64,000 bases of DNA from CAJQQY01 sp045104975 (GCA_045104975.1 JBGCCY010000124.1:5802-69801), one strand, 5' to 3'; positions 50,672-60,391 are shown, numbered from the stretch's first letter. The notes: generated by a model not told the origin, from the letters alone. Numbers and translations are program-made.

Positions 50672-53600
50672 TTAGTCATTGAAAACGATTAATTTTCGAA
50701 CTAAGAATTGTCCTCGCACAAAGAGAGAAACGTGGTAAATTCCGGTTGACAGGTTTTCAATAATTATTTCTTGTTTTGCATTAATAGCTGATTTCCCATT
50801 CAAAGATTTTATTAACTGTCCAGTAGAATGATGAATCTTTAATTGCCAGTCATCCGAAATAGGTAATTCAAAATCAATAAAGACTTTATCTTTTGCTGGA
50901 TTAGGTTGAAGGTTGAATTTCCATTGTTCAACTAAATCTTGATTGTTGACAAATTGATCCACAAAAACTGAATCTATCAGAAAACAGTTATTTGCATCTA
51001 CAATGGTAACCATATAATTCCCAGAGAAAAGTTCATTGATAGTTTGTGAAATTTGTTGAGGTTGAGTATTCCAAACATATGTAAAAGGAGATGTTCCGCC
51101 TGAAGCAACAGCAGTAGCAGTACCTGTTGGATTGCTAATCTCTGATGGTGTACTACTGAGATTTACCGAAATTGGATCAGGGGCTATTAGGGTATAAATA
51201 GTATCGAAAAAAACTTGCCCCGACCCATCTGTAATTATTAAATTATAATCATTAGATGGTAAACCACTAATATAAGGCCCCACCAAACTATTATTCCAAG
51301 AATAGATTAAATCGGGTATAATAGGAGTGATGTTAATAAATCCATTGAAATAACCTAAACAGGTAGGATGACCAATTTCTGCAAAAACGGGATATTCAGA
51401 CACTAAAATATTTGATACCTGGTTCGTAAAAATTGGTGGATTAAAATCGAAAAATATACTTGCATCATTTTCGATTACGGTATTTTCAGGCAATCCAGTA
51501 ATTGGAGAAATGATATATTTTATAAAACCATGACTTGCGACTTCATTAATAAAACTATCAGGTAAAAGAATATTATTAAAAGAAAATTCAATCCATCCAT
51601 TATCATCTAGTTGTACATCGTAAGCATGACTAGCAGCAATAACTTGGAAAGAAGACCAATCTAAGTTCGGATCAAGTTGATCTGTAATTTTAATATTAAA
51701 AGCCGTATCGGTTCCTGTGTTTTGAAATCGGATGGTATAAATTAATGAATCTCCAAAGAAGGTGTAATTTTCAAAATCTGGAATATTAGGTTCTACTTGT
51801 TTATCATTTGGATCATAGGCGCAATTAATTTGAGATGAAAAATCATACTCGGTGGAGGTAGTCGGATTTCCCAAATTATCAATTAATTCAACTGAAGAAG
51901 TTAGGTTAATAAAATCTCCAATGTTGTTAACTCCAGGCATTTCTAATTCAAGTACAATTAAATTAGTATGAGTTGGATTTAAGTTTTGGAAATTCCAGCT
52001 GAGTTGGTTTCCATTAATTTGATCGGGGGCAGGAGAGGAACTAATAAATGAAACTAGATCATCTAATTCGAGAGAAACTATTCCATTCTCAAATTGGTTT
52101 CCCGTATTTTGATAATTAATCCAAAAGGGAACATCAAATCCACATCGAGTTGTAGCAGATGTCAAATCAATATTTGCTGAAGAAAAATTGCCAACTGACT
52201 TTAATCCAAAAGATAAATTAGTCACATTGAAATCTAAAACCGTTGCATCAATTATTGAATCAGAAGTCAACTCCCAGCCTGGTGTTGGTTGGCAACTCAC
52301 TTCATAAGTTCCAAAATTAACAGGCAATATAAATTCACCTTGACCTGTTGTAAAACTTTCAGTTGTATTTGGAGAAATGGAAAGACCTTGTGAATTTAAA
52401 CCAACCTCTCCAGCATCTCGAATTCCATTTTCGTTTTCATCCCAATAAACAGTTACTTGGATTTTTGCACTAGAATAAAAGTTTTCATGCCATACCACTT
52501 TATAATCTCCTTGCGAAACGGAGAAAATATCTAAATCACCATCATTGTCAAAGTCTCCAGTTCCAAGTCCAAATGGAGTATCGACATTATCATTGATGGT
52601 TATTTTTTCATTAAAATTACCTAGTCCATCTTCATTTAAATAAATAAAAATTTCATCTGTTTCATGATTTCCATACATCAGGTCATTGTCACCATCTCCT
52701 TCCACATCAAAAGCAACCATAGAATAAACAGTAGGGTTAATTGTTTCAATATCATTCGTACCATCATAATCTCCAAGTCCGTCTAGATTTTCAAACCAAG
52801 CTAGTTTATTAAAATTGGAAGAAACATAAGCCACATCAATATCATTATCACTATCCAAGTCAGCAGCAGCTAGTGCCCAAGTTCCTTGAAAGGTTGTAAG
52901 CCACAAGGGATTTCCAAAGTCGCCCTGTCCATCAATATTATCATACCATCCAATTCTATTAGTTGCACCCACCAATATGTCAAGGTCATTATCATTATTA
53001 TAGTCGGCGATGGCAATAGCTTGAAATTGAGCATTAGCAATACTTCCTATAAATATGGAAGAACTGAATGTCCCTTGTCCATCTGTATTTTCAAACCAAA
53101 CTATATTAGGATTGCCTCCAGCCACAATATCAATATCTCCATCCCCATCAAAGTCGCCAGCTTCTACCACTCCTAAATTATCAACATTCGTGTCAATGAT
53201 AATTTTACTTCCAAAATTTTGTCCATCAATATTTGGAAACCATGCTATATTGTCATTCTCCTCGTCGAAGATTAATATATCAGGTAAATTATCGCCATTA
53301 AAATCATAAGCAACCCCATCGTAAGGATTTTCACCTTCTCCATTGATTATTTTTTTTTGTGAAAAAACACCTTGCCCACCTATATTTTCATACCAAACAA
53401 TACTATTACTTGCAGATGAGCTAAATACAATTAAGTCTAAATGACCATCTCCATTTATATCCGCAGCTGAGCCATGTTTTGGGTAAATACTTTTAGATAA
53501 ATCTTTTTCATTTTCATGAGTAAAGCTACCTAATCCATCAGTATGATTTAACCAAGTAATATATCCCAACGCATTTGTGTTTACCATAATATCATTAAAT

Positions 53601-54643
53601 GAATCAGAATTAATTGCTCCTATTGAAAAATGAGCCTGGTCTGATCCTATGGAAAATATAGCTTGCGATGGGCCAAAACTTGCATTTCCATCAAGGTTCT
53701 CATACCAATGAATTGAATAAGACGTTTGATAGCGATTATAGGCTATAATATCCATGTCTCCATCTTGATCGAGGTCGATTGAAATTACTTGTGTCGTTTC
53801 TGTCGGAGCAGCAGTTATACTTATGGCATTACTGAAAATTCCATTGCCATTTGTATTTTCTACCCACTTGATCGTATTACTTTCAGCAGTACCCAATACA
53901 ACATCCAAATCGCCATCGCCATCTAGATCACTTGGGGAAAAAGAACGAAGAAAACCAGAAGTAGCTATCGTTTTAGGGTTTCCAAATGAGCCTAATCCAT
54001 CTGTATTTTCAAACCAACGAAGTTTTGCTTCCAGATTTGATCCTATTAACAAATCAGGAAAAGTATCTCCATTCAAGTCTGCAATTTGAATTTGAATTTT
54101 TCCAAATAGATTTTCAACGACCACATTTGCTGATGAAAAATTTGCACCACCATTTAGGTTTTGAAACCAAACGACTTTGCCACCTGCTGCTACAACAATA
54201 TCCATATCATTATCATTATCCAAATCAAATGGAAAACAATAATATGCACTATCAAGATTAGTTGAGATAATTTTCTCCTCACTAAAAGTGGTTTGGCCGT
54301 CTAAATTTTCATACCAAACGAGTAAGTGATCCGCCTCTGATGTAGCAATAATATCGAGATCATTATCACCATCTAAATCCACCGCTTGAACCGAGCTTGC
54401 TCCTTTTAAATTATGGGAAATAACTACTTCCGTTTCGAAGAGTCCTTCGCCATCTGAATTTTCATACCATAAAACTTTGTGAGTATTTTTTGAAGTGGTG
54501 AGAACATCATTGTCTCCATCGTTATCCAAATCAACGAGTGATAGGTTTTGAGGATTAAATGGTTCTATTAATTTTTCAGAACTAAATTGAGCGTTAATAC
54601 CTGAGCAAAAAAAAAGTAAAATGAAGGCGATAATAGATTTCAT
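50672..54643 (-). CDS. Giant T9SS-sorted FG-GAP/VCBS repeat surface protein
   Basis: About 1323 residues from the ATG at 54643, which starts a signal peptide (MKSIIAFILLFFCSGINAQ). The N-terminal ~730 residues hold about fourteen FG-GAP/VCBS-type repeats, each with an acidic calcium-binding-like loop and VxWYEN (for example DLDNDGDNDVLTTS…VLWYENSDG and DFDGDGDIDIVAGGNPNIVW). A SdrD-type linker (VYWDENENGIRDAGEVGLNS) and the same YDPNDK/IRFQNTGTDTAFN/DFNPPIFTNQ block seen in the 19-22 kb protein follow, then a SprB-like PKD repeat (TATAVASGGTSPFTYVWN) and a T9SS type A domain (LQPNPAKDKVFIDFE, STGIYHVSLFVRG). A calcium-dependent surface adhesin or enzyme scaffold is likely. Confidence 0.85.
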   Translation of the reverse strand: MKSIIAFILLFFCSGINAQFSSEKLIEPFNPQNLSLVDLDNDGDNDVLTTSKNTHKVLWYENSDGEGLFETEVVISHNLKGASSVQAVDLDGDNDLDIIATSEADHLLVWYENLDGQTTFSEEKIISTNLDSAYYCFPFDLDNDNDMDIVVAAGGKVVWFQNLNGGANFSSANVVVENLFGKIQIQIADLNGDTFPDLLIGSNLEAKLRWFENTDGLGSFGNPKTIATSGFLRSFSPSDLDGDGDLDVVLGTAESNTIKWVENTNGNGIFSNAISITAAPTETTQVISIDLDQDGDMDIIAYNRYQTSYSIHWYENLDGNASFGPSQAIFSIGSDQAHFSIGAINSDSFNDIMVNTNALGYITWLNHTDGLGSFTHENEKDLSKSIYPKHGSAADINGDGHLDLIVFSSSASNSIVWYENIGGQGVFSQKKIINGEGENPYDGVAYDFNGDNLPDILIFDEENDNIAWFPNIDGQNFGSKIIIDTNVDNLGVVEAGDFDGDGDIDIVAGGNPNIVWFENTDGQGTFSSSIFIGSIANAQFQAIAIADYNNDNDLDILVGATNRIGWYDNIDGQGDFGNPLWLTTFQGTWALAAADLDSDNDIDVAYVSSNFNKLAWFENLDGLGDYDGTNDIETINPTVYSMVAFDVEGDGDNDLMYGNHETDEIFIYLNEDGLGNFNEKITINDNVDTPFGLGTGDFDNDGDLDIFSVSQGDYKVVWHENFYSSAKIQVTVYWDENENGIRDAGEVGLNSQGLSISPNTTESFTTGQGEFILPVNFGTYEVSCQPTPGWELTSDSIIDATVLDFNVTNLSFGLKSVGNFSSANIDLTSATTRCGFDVPFWINYQNTGNQFENGIVSLELDDLVSFISSSPAPDQINGNQLSWNFQNLNPTHTNLIVLELEMPGVNNIGDFINLTSSVELIDNLGNPTTSTEYDFSSQINCAYDPNDKQVEPNIPDFENYTFFGDSLIYTIRFQNTGTDTAFNIKITDQLDPNLDWSSFQVIAASHAYDVQLDDNGWIEFSFNNILLPDSFINEVASHGFIKYIISPITGLPENTVIENDASIFFDFNPPIFTNQVSNILVSEYPVFAEIGHPTCLGYFNGFINITPIIPDLIYSWNNSLVGPYISGLPSNDYNLIITDGSGQVFFDTIYTLIAPDPISVNLSSTPSEISNPTGTATAVASGGTSPFTYVWNTQPQQISQTINELFSGNYMVTIVDANNCFLIDSVFVDQFVNNQDLVEQWKFNLQPNPAKDKVFIDFELPISDDWQLKIHHSTGQLIKSLNGKSAINAKQEIIIENLSTGIYHVSLFVRGQFLVRKLIVFND

Positions 54644-54801
54644 ATCTTTTTGTTTTTTAAAATAAAGGATGTTTAAATTCCTCAATAGATAGGAAGTGAT
54701 TTTGCTAAGTCAAGTGAAGAAGGTAGCGTTTTTAGGGAAAGAAAAATTCAGCAAAATATTATTTTCTTTTAGCCGTCACCTCTAGTGAATAATCAATCAT
54801 C

Positions 54802-55191
54802 TCACTCTTTTTGAAAGCTAAGTCTAATTAACCAACTCCCAATTGCGATTAGAACAAACATGATAATAGCAAACGATTTAGCGTGATTCGCAAAGGGAAA
54901 ATATCCTTGAGATAAACTTGATTTATTACAAGCATACTCTATTTTTCCTTTTTCATTTGGGCCTGATTCCAAAGTAACAATTGCGCTTACCAATGTTTCT
55001 CGATTACGATAAGTGCCCCCAATTGTAGACGCAATATTTGCGAAATGTAAATAACTACCAATTCCTTTTACTTCGATTGGGTAATAAGGATTAGGGTAAG
55101 AACGATAAATGACATAAGTTTTTATGGAACCTAAATAGTAAGCCCCCGATAAAAATAAAATTCCAGCTATGGTTAATAAAATATTTTTCAT
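54802..55191 (-). CDS. Small membrane protein, hypothetical
   Basis: Protein of 129 residues. An N-terminal helix or signal anchor (ILLTIAGILFLSGAYYLGSI), a polar ~65-residue domain containing a conserved-looking IEVKGIGSYLHFA and one cysteine, and a C-terminal helix (FAIIMFVLIAIGSWLIRLSF) imply a two-pass inner-membrane protein with the domain outside the cytosol. I do not recognise the family. It ends 110 bp from the start of the FG-GAP gene and lies 35 bp downstream of recQ, so it may share recQ's transcript. Confidence 0.6.
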   Translation of the reverse strand: MKNILLTIAGILFLSGAYYLGSIKTYVIYRSYPNPYYPIEVKGIGSYLHFANIASTIGGTYRNRETLVSAIVTLESGPNEKGKIEYACNKSSLSQGYFPFANHAKSFAIIMFVLIAIGSWLIRLSFQKE

Positions 55192-55226
55192 AAATTATGA
55201 TTTATAATTCGGATTTAATTAGCGTT

Positions 55227-57377
55227 TTACTCCACCGTCTCCTCCAAATAATAATGCGCCAACGCAAATCGAATTTTATCATAACTCATCTTCTCCTCAA
55301 AATAATTATACACATCCAACATCTTATAAGGTGTATCCATTAAATGTAACATCCCCAAAATCATGTCAATCTCCTCCTCCGAAACAAATACGGAAATGTC
55401 CAAATCTTCCCCTTGCTCATAAGCCTTTGCCAAGTGACCAGAGACTGTCGTATCTTTTAATTCACGTTGTACAGCAATCTCCTCAATCGTTATTCCTCTT
55501 TTATAAAGTGCATATGAAATGACATGAGAACTCCCTTGTACCTTCTCACCAGCCGCTTCTTTTTTTAATAAAAAATCAATAATACCTTGTTTGAATTGCT
55601 CTCCGTAAAGATGCATTTTTCGTTCACCGACTCCGCTAATTTCATTCATCATGGCATCTGTCGTTGGACGCTTGGCAGCCATCTCCTCGAGTGTCGCATC
55701 ACTAAAAACAATGTACGGCGGAACACCTCGCACTCTCGCCAATTGTAAACGAAGTGCTCGCAATGCTTCGAATAATTCGTCGCGAACTCTTTCTCTCTTT
55801 GGTTTCGCAGCCACTTTCTTTTTAGCAGCAGCTTTGCGAGTTTCGGCAACGGCAGGTTTCACGAGGTCTATTTTTTTTCCATCAAATAAAATCGCCTTTG
55901 CAGGAGCAGTCAACTTGAGAGCACTACCTTCATCGTAAGCAATTTCCATCAATCCTGCATTCAATAATTGCATGATATAATTTTGCCAATCAAATAAACT
56001 GACTTCTCGACCAGCGCCGTAAGTTTTAATTTTATTATAACCTTTTTCAAAAATCTCTCGCTGATTGGAACCTCTTAAAATTCCAATCAAAATATTAATC
56101 CCAACTTGTTCCTGCGTTCGAGCAATAGCAGAAAGTGCTTTTTGAGCAATCAAAGTTCCATCGACTCGCTGTGGTGGATTTTTGCAAATATCACAATTAC
56201 CACAATTATCGGTGGTCATCGTTTCGCTAAAATAACCAAGTAATATTTTTCTACGACATTGCATCGCTTCGGCAAAATGACGCATCCGTTCGAGCTTGGT
56301 CATTTTAAGTTCCGTTTGGTCACTTGCATTTTGAGGGTCAGTCAGAATATCTCGAAGAATTTTTACATCACCATAACTCCAAAATAACATCGTATCCGCC
56401 TTCGCCCCATCTCGACCTGCTCGACCAATTTCTTGATAATAACTTTCGATATTTTTGGGCAAATTATAATGAATCACCCAGCGAACATTAGACTTGTCAA
56501 TTCCCATTCCGAAAGCAACCGTCGCACAAACAATTGGCACTCGATCATTGATAAAGTCCTCTTGCACTTCGCTTCTCATATTTGGAGAAAGTCCTGCGTG
56601 ATAGTGAGTAGCTTTAATTCCGTTGGCTCGTAATTTGTCAGCAACTGCTTCCGTATTTTTTCGACTCAAACAATAAACAATGCCAGATTGATTCGGTCTT
56701 TGTTTAACAAAATTGACAATCTGTTGCAACCGTTTTTGTCCAGGACGAACTTCGATACTTAAGTTAGGTCGATCAAAGGAAGAGACAAATATTTCAGGAT
56801 TTCGCAAACCCATCTGATTGACAATATCCTTTCGTGTCAACTTATCAGCCGTAGCTGTCAAAGCCATAATTGGCACATTGGGAAATGAGTTTTTGAGAAA
56901 CTTCATTTTGGTATATTCAGGTCGGAAATCATGTCCCCAAGAAGAAATACAATGCGCTTCATCTATCGCAAATAAACTAATATTCATCTGTAGCATCAAG
57001 TCGTAAAAACTACGAGTCAATAACCGCTCTGGCGAAACATAAAGTAACTTAAGTGATTGATTATCAATATCTTGAATAACTTGCTGCTCGTCTGCTCTCG
57101 ACAAAGAACTATTGTAAAATGCTGCTGGAATTCCATTTCCTCGAAGTGCCTCCACTTGGTCTTTCATCAATGAAATCAAAGGAGAAACAACTATACAAAT
57201 TCCTTCCAAAGTGATCGCTGGAATTTGAAAACAAATCGACTTTCCACCACCGGTAGGCATAAGGACTAAGGTGTCTTTTCCATCGTAGGTGTTCTGCACA
57301 ATCTCAGCTTGTCCCGGTCGAAAGTTGTCGTAACCAAAGAATTTTTTTAGCGCAATTCTAGCGTCAGGTAAGGTCAT
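55227..57377 (-). CDS. recQ: ATP-dependent DNA helicase RecQ
   Basis: SF2 3'-5' helicase of 716 residues. The helicase core has Walker A (MPTGGGKSICFQ), the DEAH box and aromatic-rich loop (AIDEAHCISSWGHDFRPEY), ALTATAD, and motif VI (YYQEIGRAGRDG). The RQC zinc site is CRRKILLGYF…CGNCDIC, with four cysteines. An HRDC domain (FEALRALRLQLARVRGVPPY) follows near residue 530, and an extra C-terminal helix-turn-helix (ITIEEIAVQRELKDTTVSGH) ends the protein, as in many Bacteroidota RecQs. Acts in recombination and fork repair. It is the first gene of a short minus-strand unit and is divergent from the methyltransferase gene. Confidence 0.95.
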   Translation of the reverse strand: MTLPDARIALKKFFGYDNFRPGQAEIVQNTYDGKDTLVLMPTGGGKSICFQIPAITLEGICIVVSPLISLMKDQVEALRGNGIPAAFYNSSLSRADEQQVIQDIDNQSLKLLYVSPERLLTRSFYDLMLQMNISLFAIDEAHCISSWGHDFRPEYTKMKFLKNSFPNVPIMALTATADKLTRKDIVNQMGLRNPEIFVSSFDRPNLSIEVRPGQKRLQQIVNFVKQRPNQSGIVYCLSRKNTEAVADKLRANGIKATHYHAGLSPNMRSEVQEDFINDRVPIVCATVAFGMGIDKSNVRWVIHYNLPKNIESYYQEIGRAGRDGAKADTMLFWSYGDVKILRDILTDPQNASDQTELKMTKLERMRHFAEAMQCRRKILLGYFSETMTTDNCGNCDICKNPPQRVDGTLIAQKALSAIARTQEQVGINILIGILRGSNQREIFEKGYNKIKTYGAGREVSLFDWQNYIMQLLNAGLMEIAYDEGSALKLTAPAKAILFDGKKIDLVKPAVAETRKAAAKKKVAAKPKRERVRDELFEALRALRLQLARVRGVPPYIVFSDATLEEMAAKRPTTDAMMNEISGVGERKMHLYGEQFKQGIIDFLLKKEAAGEKVQGSSHVISYALYKRGITIEEIAVQRELKDTTVSGHLAKAYEQGEDLDISVFVSEEEIDMILGMLHLMDTPYKMLDVYNYFEEKMSYDKIRFALAHYYLEETVE

Positions 57378-57577
57378 TATTGAAAGATTAGTTTTTTCTC
57401 AAAAAAGAAAAAAAGGTATGTTTAATATTAGTTATAACAATATATTTACAAATGCTGTGTTTTTGATAAATGCAAGATACGGAATCCTATTTCTTTTTCA
57501 TAAAAAAAGGAAAATGGGCGATTTTTTTCTTTGGAAAAAGAAGTTTTCCACAATTCGAAAAAGAACCTTTTTAATAA

Positions 57578-57608
57578 TTTGGTGTTAATAAAAACTGTGG
57601 TACATTTG
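57578..57608 (+). promoter_or_regulatory. Bacteroidota-type promoter of the methyltransferase gene
   Basis: TTTG (57578-57581), exactly 19 bases, then TACATTTG (57601-57608): an exact fit to the TTTG-N19-TAnnTTTG consensus. Transcription would start near 57615, giving a leader of about 140 nt that contains the hairpin at 57685-57718. A second TATATTTG at 57638-57645 could provide an alternative start. Confidence 0.55.
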
Positions 57609-57684
57609 TAACCATGTGTAAGGTTGAGTAACTGGGGTATATTTGTTTTTTTAAACGTTGAGTATCAATGAGTTGTGGTAAAAA

Positions 57685-57718
57685 CACGTGATGGTCAGCT
57701 AAAGCAGACCACCACGTG
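57685..57718. repeat. Inverted repeat in the methyltransferase leader
   Basis: CACGTGATGGTC (57685-57696) and GACCACCACGTG (57707-57718), one mismatch, with inner pairing GCT-AA-AGC. It lies between the predicted promoter and the ATG at 57756. It could be an operator for the methyltransferase's own HTH domain or an RNA hairpin. A related GGTCAGCTAA sequence occurs at 63932-63950. Confidence 0.6.
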
Positions 57719-57755
57719 CTACAAAAAAAAAAATTATCAAGTCAGAAATATTTTA

Positions 57756-58973
57756 ATGAAAGATTATTATTCAATTTCAGAAGTTGCCGAGTTATTAGGA
57801 AAAAGCAAAGAAACCTTGCGTCGATGGGATAGGAGTGGAAAATTAGTTGCCGTTCGTGAACCGATCAGCAACTATCGAATGTATAAAAAAGAACAACTCA
57901 AAATGTTTCCAGAGTTGACGAGTCTATTCGATGCAGATGGGAAAGGGAATTTTGTAAAGCCAAAGAAGGCATATAAAGTTTTAGAACTTTTTGCAGGCGC
58001 AGGAGGATTAGCTTTAGGTTTGGAAAAAGCAGGATTGAAGTGCGAAGCCTTGAATGAGATTGATCATTGGGCAGCGGAGACTTTGCGGAATAATCGCCCC
58101 AATTGGAATGTCCTTGAAGGTGATGTAAAAGATATTTCTTTTAAAAAATATAAAGGTAAAGTAGATGTGGTCACCGGTGGTTTCCCTTGTCAAGCATTTA
58201 GTTATGCAGGCAAATCATTAGGATTTAAAGATGCGAGAGGAACGTTGTTTTATGAATTTGCGAGAGCCGTTTCGGAAGTCCAACCTAAAATTTGTATTGG
58301 CGAAAATGTAAAAGGTCTGGTCAATCACGACGGAGGACGAACGCTAGCAGGAATGAAATCTGTTTTGGATGAATTAGGTTACCGAGTGATGGAACATCAA
58401 GTCTTGAAAGCGATACATTATAATGTACCTCAAAAAAGAGAGCGATTAATTCTCGTTGGTATTCGAAAAGATATTGATATTGATTTTGAATATCCACGAC
58501 CTTATGGCAAAATTTATAACCTAAAAGATGCGCTAAAGAAAGGAGATCTTTTTTCTAAAAAAGTACCAAAATCTGCTGGCGCAAAATATCCAGATCACAA
58601 AAAAGCAGTTTTAGACTTAGTACCTCCTGGTGGATATTGGAGAGATTTGCCGATTGATATTCAGAAAGAATATATGCAAAAAAGTTTCTACCTCGGTGGT
58701 GGGAAAACAGGAATGGCTCGACGGATTAGTTGGAATGAGCCTAGCTTGACGTTGACTTGCAGCCCTGCTCAAAAACAAACGGAACGTTGCCATCCTGATG
58801 AAACGCGTCCATTTACGGTTCGAGAATATGCACGAATTCAAACCTTTCCTGATGATTGGATCTTTGCTGGTTCGGTGACACAACAGTATAAACAAATTGG
58901 AAATGCAGTGCCGGTGAATTTAGGAAAGGAAGTGGGGTATGCGATTGTGAAGTTTTTGAACGAAATGAAATGA
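57756..58973 (+). CDS. DNA (cytosine-5) methyltransferase with N-terminal HTH
   Basis: Protein of 405 residues from the ATG at 57756. The N-terminus (YSISEVAELLGKSKETLRRW) is a MerR/excisionase-like helix-turn-helix. The catalytic domain has motif I (ELFAGAGGLALGLE, 77-90), motif IV with the catalytic Cys145 (GGFPCQAFSYAG), the ENV motif (183-185), QKRERLI and motif X (YKQIGNAVPV). The target-recognition region lies between motifs VIII and IX. It would protect sites from the restriction enzyme encoded convergently downstream. The HTH plus the inverted repeat in the leader suggest self-repression. Recognition sequence unknown. Confidence 0.92.
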   Translation: MKDYYSISEVAELLGKSKETLRRWDRSGKLVAVREPISNYRMYKKEQLKMFPELTSLFDADGKGNFVKPKKAYKVLELFAGAGGLALGLEKAGLKCEALNEIDHWAAETLRNNRPNWNVLEGDVKDISFKKYKGKVDVVTGGFPCQAFSYAGKSLGFKDARGTLFYEFARAVSEVQPKICIGENVKGLVNHDGGRTLAGMKSVLDELGYRVMEHQVLKAIHYNVPQKRERLILVGIRKDIDIDFEYPRPYGKIYNLKDALKKGDLFSKKVPKSAGAKYPDHKKAVLDLVPPGGYWRDLPIDIQKEYMQKSFYLGGGKTGMARRISWNEPSLTLTCSPAQKQTERCHPDETRPFTVREYARIQTFPDDWIFAGSVTQQYKQIGNAVPVNLGKEVGYAIVKFLNEMK

Positions 58974-58975
58974 TT

Positions 58976-59039
58976 ATAGATTTAAGATTATGAATTTCTA
59001 CAAGCAATTGTAATTCTGAATCCATAATCCATAATTATC
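58976..59039. terminator. Imperfect hairpin between the convergent RM genes
   Basis: GATTATAGATTTAAGATTATG and the complement of CATAATCCATAATTATCA-like sequence form an imperfect AT-rich stem (first arm cited to 20 bases: GATTATAGATTTAAGATTAT). The ATAATCCATAAT motif recurs at 13015-13029. It probably terminates both the methyltransferase and the endonuclease transcripts. Confidence 0.4.
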
Positions 59040-59041
59040 AA

Positions 59042-59749
59042 TCACTTAAACTTCACCTCAATCTCCCTCGCCAATTTTTGGATCGTCATTCTCAGCGCAG
59101 CACCACCATCAACTTCCAAAGCAACTTCTCCAAATGCATCAATTAGATCAAAGTAAAAATCTTCTTTGCCAGTCAAATGATGCCAAAAATCTTTTCCAAT
59201 AAAAACAGGAAATCGTTGGTCGATACTTTTATAATGGGAAGACAAATCTTGTTTTTCGCCATAAATAATTCCGACCATTAAGTCTTGAAAACCAACATTA
59301 AGATTGTTCGTTCGAGCTAAATTGATGATGCCATCGAAATGACCAAAGATGGTTTGCACATCATCGTGATTAATGGTGTTGGGGCCAGATTTGATTTGGC
59401 AATATTTTTTTCGACCATCGATAGCGTCAATAAATTCGATATCAATTCCAGTCGTCGTCGAACCAAATCCTTCGAATAATTCACCAATCAACTTTTGGAT
59501 TTTCATCCCAAAGGTGGTCGTGATGGAGGAACCTAAAACTCTTGGCAAAATCAATGCTTCCGCCATGCTTTCAGGATTTCCATTGCCTCGTAAAAAATTA
59601 GCTAAGTATTTAAAAAGAAAAGGATTGACATTGTAATTGGAGAGTGAACCTGCTTTCTTTAAACCATTTCGGACATGAGAGGTTACGATTTCTTTTAGGA
59701 AAAAATCTTTGGCTTTTTGTAGTAATTCTATTCGTTTCTGTTCGTCCAT
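59042..59749 (-). CDS. Type II restriction endonuclease, PmeII-like
   Basis: Protein of 235 residues that I recognise as the PmeII-type family: NYNVNPFLFKYLANFLRGN, PESMAEALILPRVLGSSITT and TGIDIEFIDAIDGRKKYCQI with K following (QIKSGPNT). The last region supplies a PD-(D/E)xK-type active site, with Asp of GIDIEFID and Lys of QIK as probable metal and catalytic residues. The enzyme would cleave unmethylated DNA at the site protected by the convergent cytosine-5 methyltransferase. Convergent layout with 68 bp between stops; no controller (C) protein gene is present. The recognition sequence cannot be read from sequence. Confidence 0.85.
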   Translation of the reverse strand: MDEQKRIELLQKAKDFFLKEIVTSHVRNGLKKAGSLSNYNVNPFLFKYLANFLRGNGNPESMAEALILPRVLGSSITTTFGMKIQKLIGELFEGFGSTTTGIDIEFIDAIDGRKKYCQIKSGPNTINHDDVQTIFGHFDGIINLARTNNLNVGFQDLMVGIIYGEKQDLSSHYKSIDQRFPVFIGKDFWHHLTGKEDFYFDLIDAFGEVALEVDGGAALRMTIQKLAREIEVKFK

Positions 59750-59770
59750 TTTAAAGTTTTTTCTAGAATT

Positions 59771-59852
59771 TAGTCACCAGGTGAATTTTTAATAAAATAG
59801 AATTAACTCAATAAATTTAGTACTTCGATTCAGGTTATTCACCTTGTGACTA
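59771..59852. repeat. 16-bp inverted repeat pair upstream of the endonuclease gene
   Basis: TAGTCACCAGGTGAAT (59771-59786) and ATTCACCTTGTGACTA (59837-59852), one mismatch, 50-bp spacer. It lies within the upstream region of the minus-strand endonuclease gene (start 59749). The TCACCTTGTG 10-mer recurs in two other intergenic stems. Confidence 0.6.
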
Positions 59853-59881
59853 CGGGCGAAAAATTAATCATTCACCATTAT

Positions 59882-60391
59882 TCACTCTTCCTTTTTCAAA
59901 AAATAAAACACCTGATCATCACTCTCCCTAGTTTTAAAATTTATACTATTCAAGCTCATTGAATCAGGATAAACAAATCCCGTATAAAAAGTAGGACTAT
60001 GATTGTAATAAACTTTTGTTGTAAAAAACAACGAATCATTCTTGACTTTATAATAACCATGAATGTTCCCCTGTGTCGTTCGATTGAGTTCCATTAATTT
60101 TTCAGGCGTACTGTATGCCACATGAGAAATGACTAAACCATCTTCATAGAATCGAAAAGTTTTGTAAGTATCTCCAAATTGATCGGTGTCAATTATTTTA
60201 AAATAAATTCCATCTGTTCGTAATTCTGTTAAATTCGGATCCAGAAAAAAATTATTTTGATAATACCAAAAACTCTTGGTTCGAGGTTCTTCTCCTTGAA
60301 CTGTTTTAGAAGTGTATTGTTTTTTTTGACAACTAAAAAAAAGAAAACATAACACAACAATTACAAAAAGTGTTAAGTGGTTTTTATTCAT
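59882..60391 (-). CDS. Hypothetical lipoprotein
   Basis: Protein of 169 residues with a lipoprotein signal (MNKNHLTLFVIVVLCFLFFS then Cys21). The mature part is mainly beta with aromatic strands (DGIYFKIIDTDQFGDTYKTF, YYKVKNDSLFFTTKVYYNH, VFYFLKKE) and no recognised domain. It resembles the small lineage-specific lipoproteins of Bacteroidota that start with a DGxY strand and a FYxDG motif (FRFYEDGLV). It lies 31 bp downstream of the met-zincin gene on the same strand, so the pair may be co-transcribed. Confidence 0.7.
   Translation of the reverse strand: MNKNHLTLFVIVVLCFLFFSCQKKQYTSKTVQGEEPRTKSFWYYQNNFFLDPNLTELRTDGIYFKIIDTDQFGDTYKTFRFYEDGLVISHVAYSTPEKLMELNRTTQGNIHGYYKVKNDSLFFTTKVYYNHSPTFYTGFVYPDSMSLNSINFKTRESDDQVFYFLKKEE

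Larger units (their letters stand above)
57378..57755. other. 378-bp divergent region between recQ and the methyltransferase gene
   Basis: Holds the upstream region of recQ (weak TACCTTTT on the minus strand near 57412), a good candidate promoter for the methyltransferase (57578-57608), and a leader with a strong inverted repeat (57685-57718). The open frame reaching back to 57675 is treated as leader because the HTH domain starts at the ATG at 57756. Confidence 0.55.
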
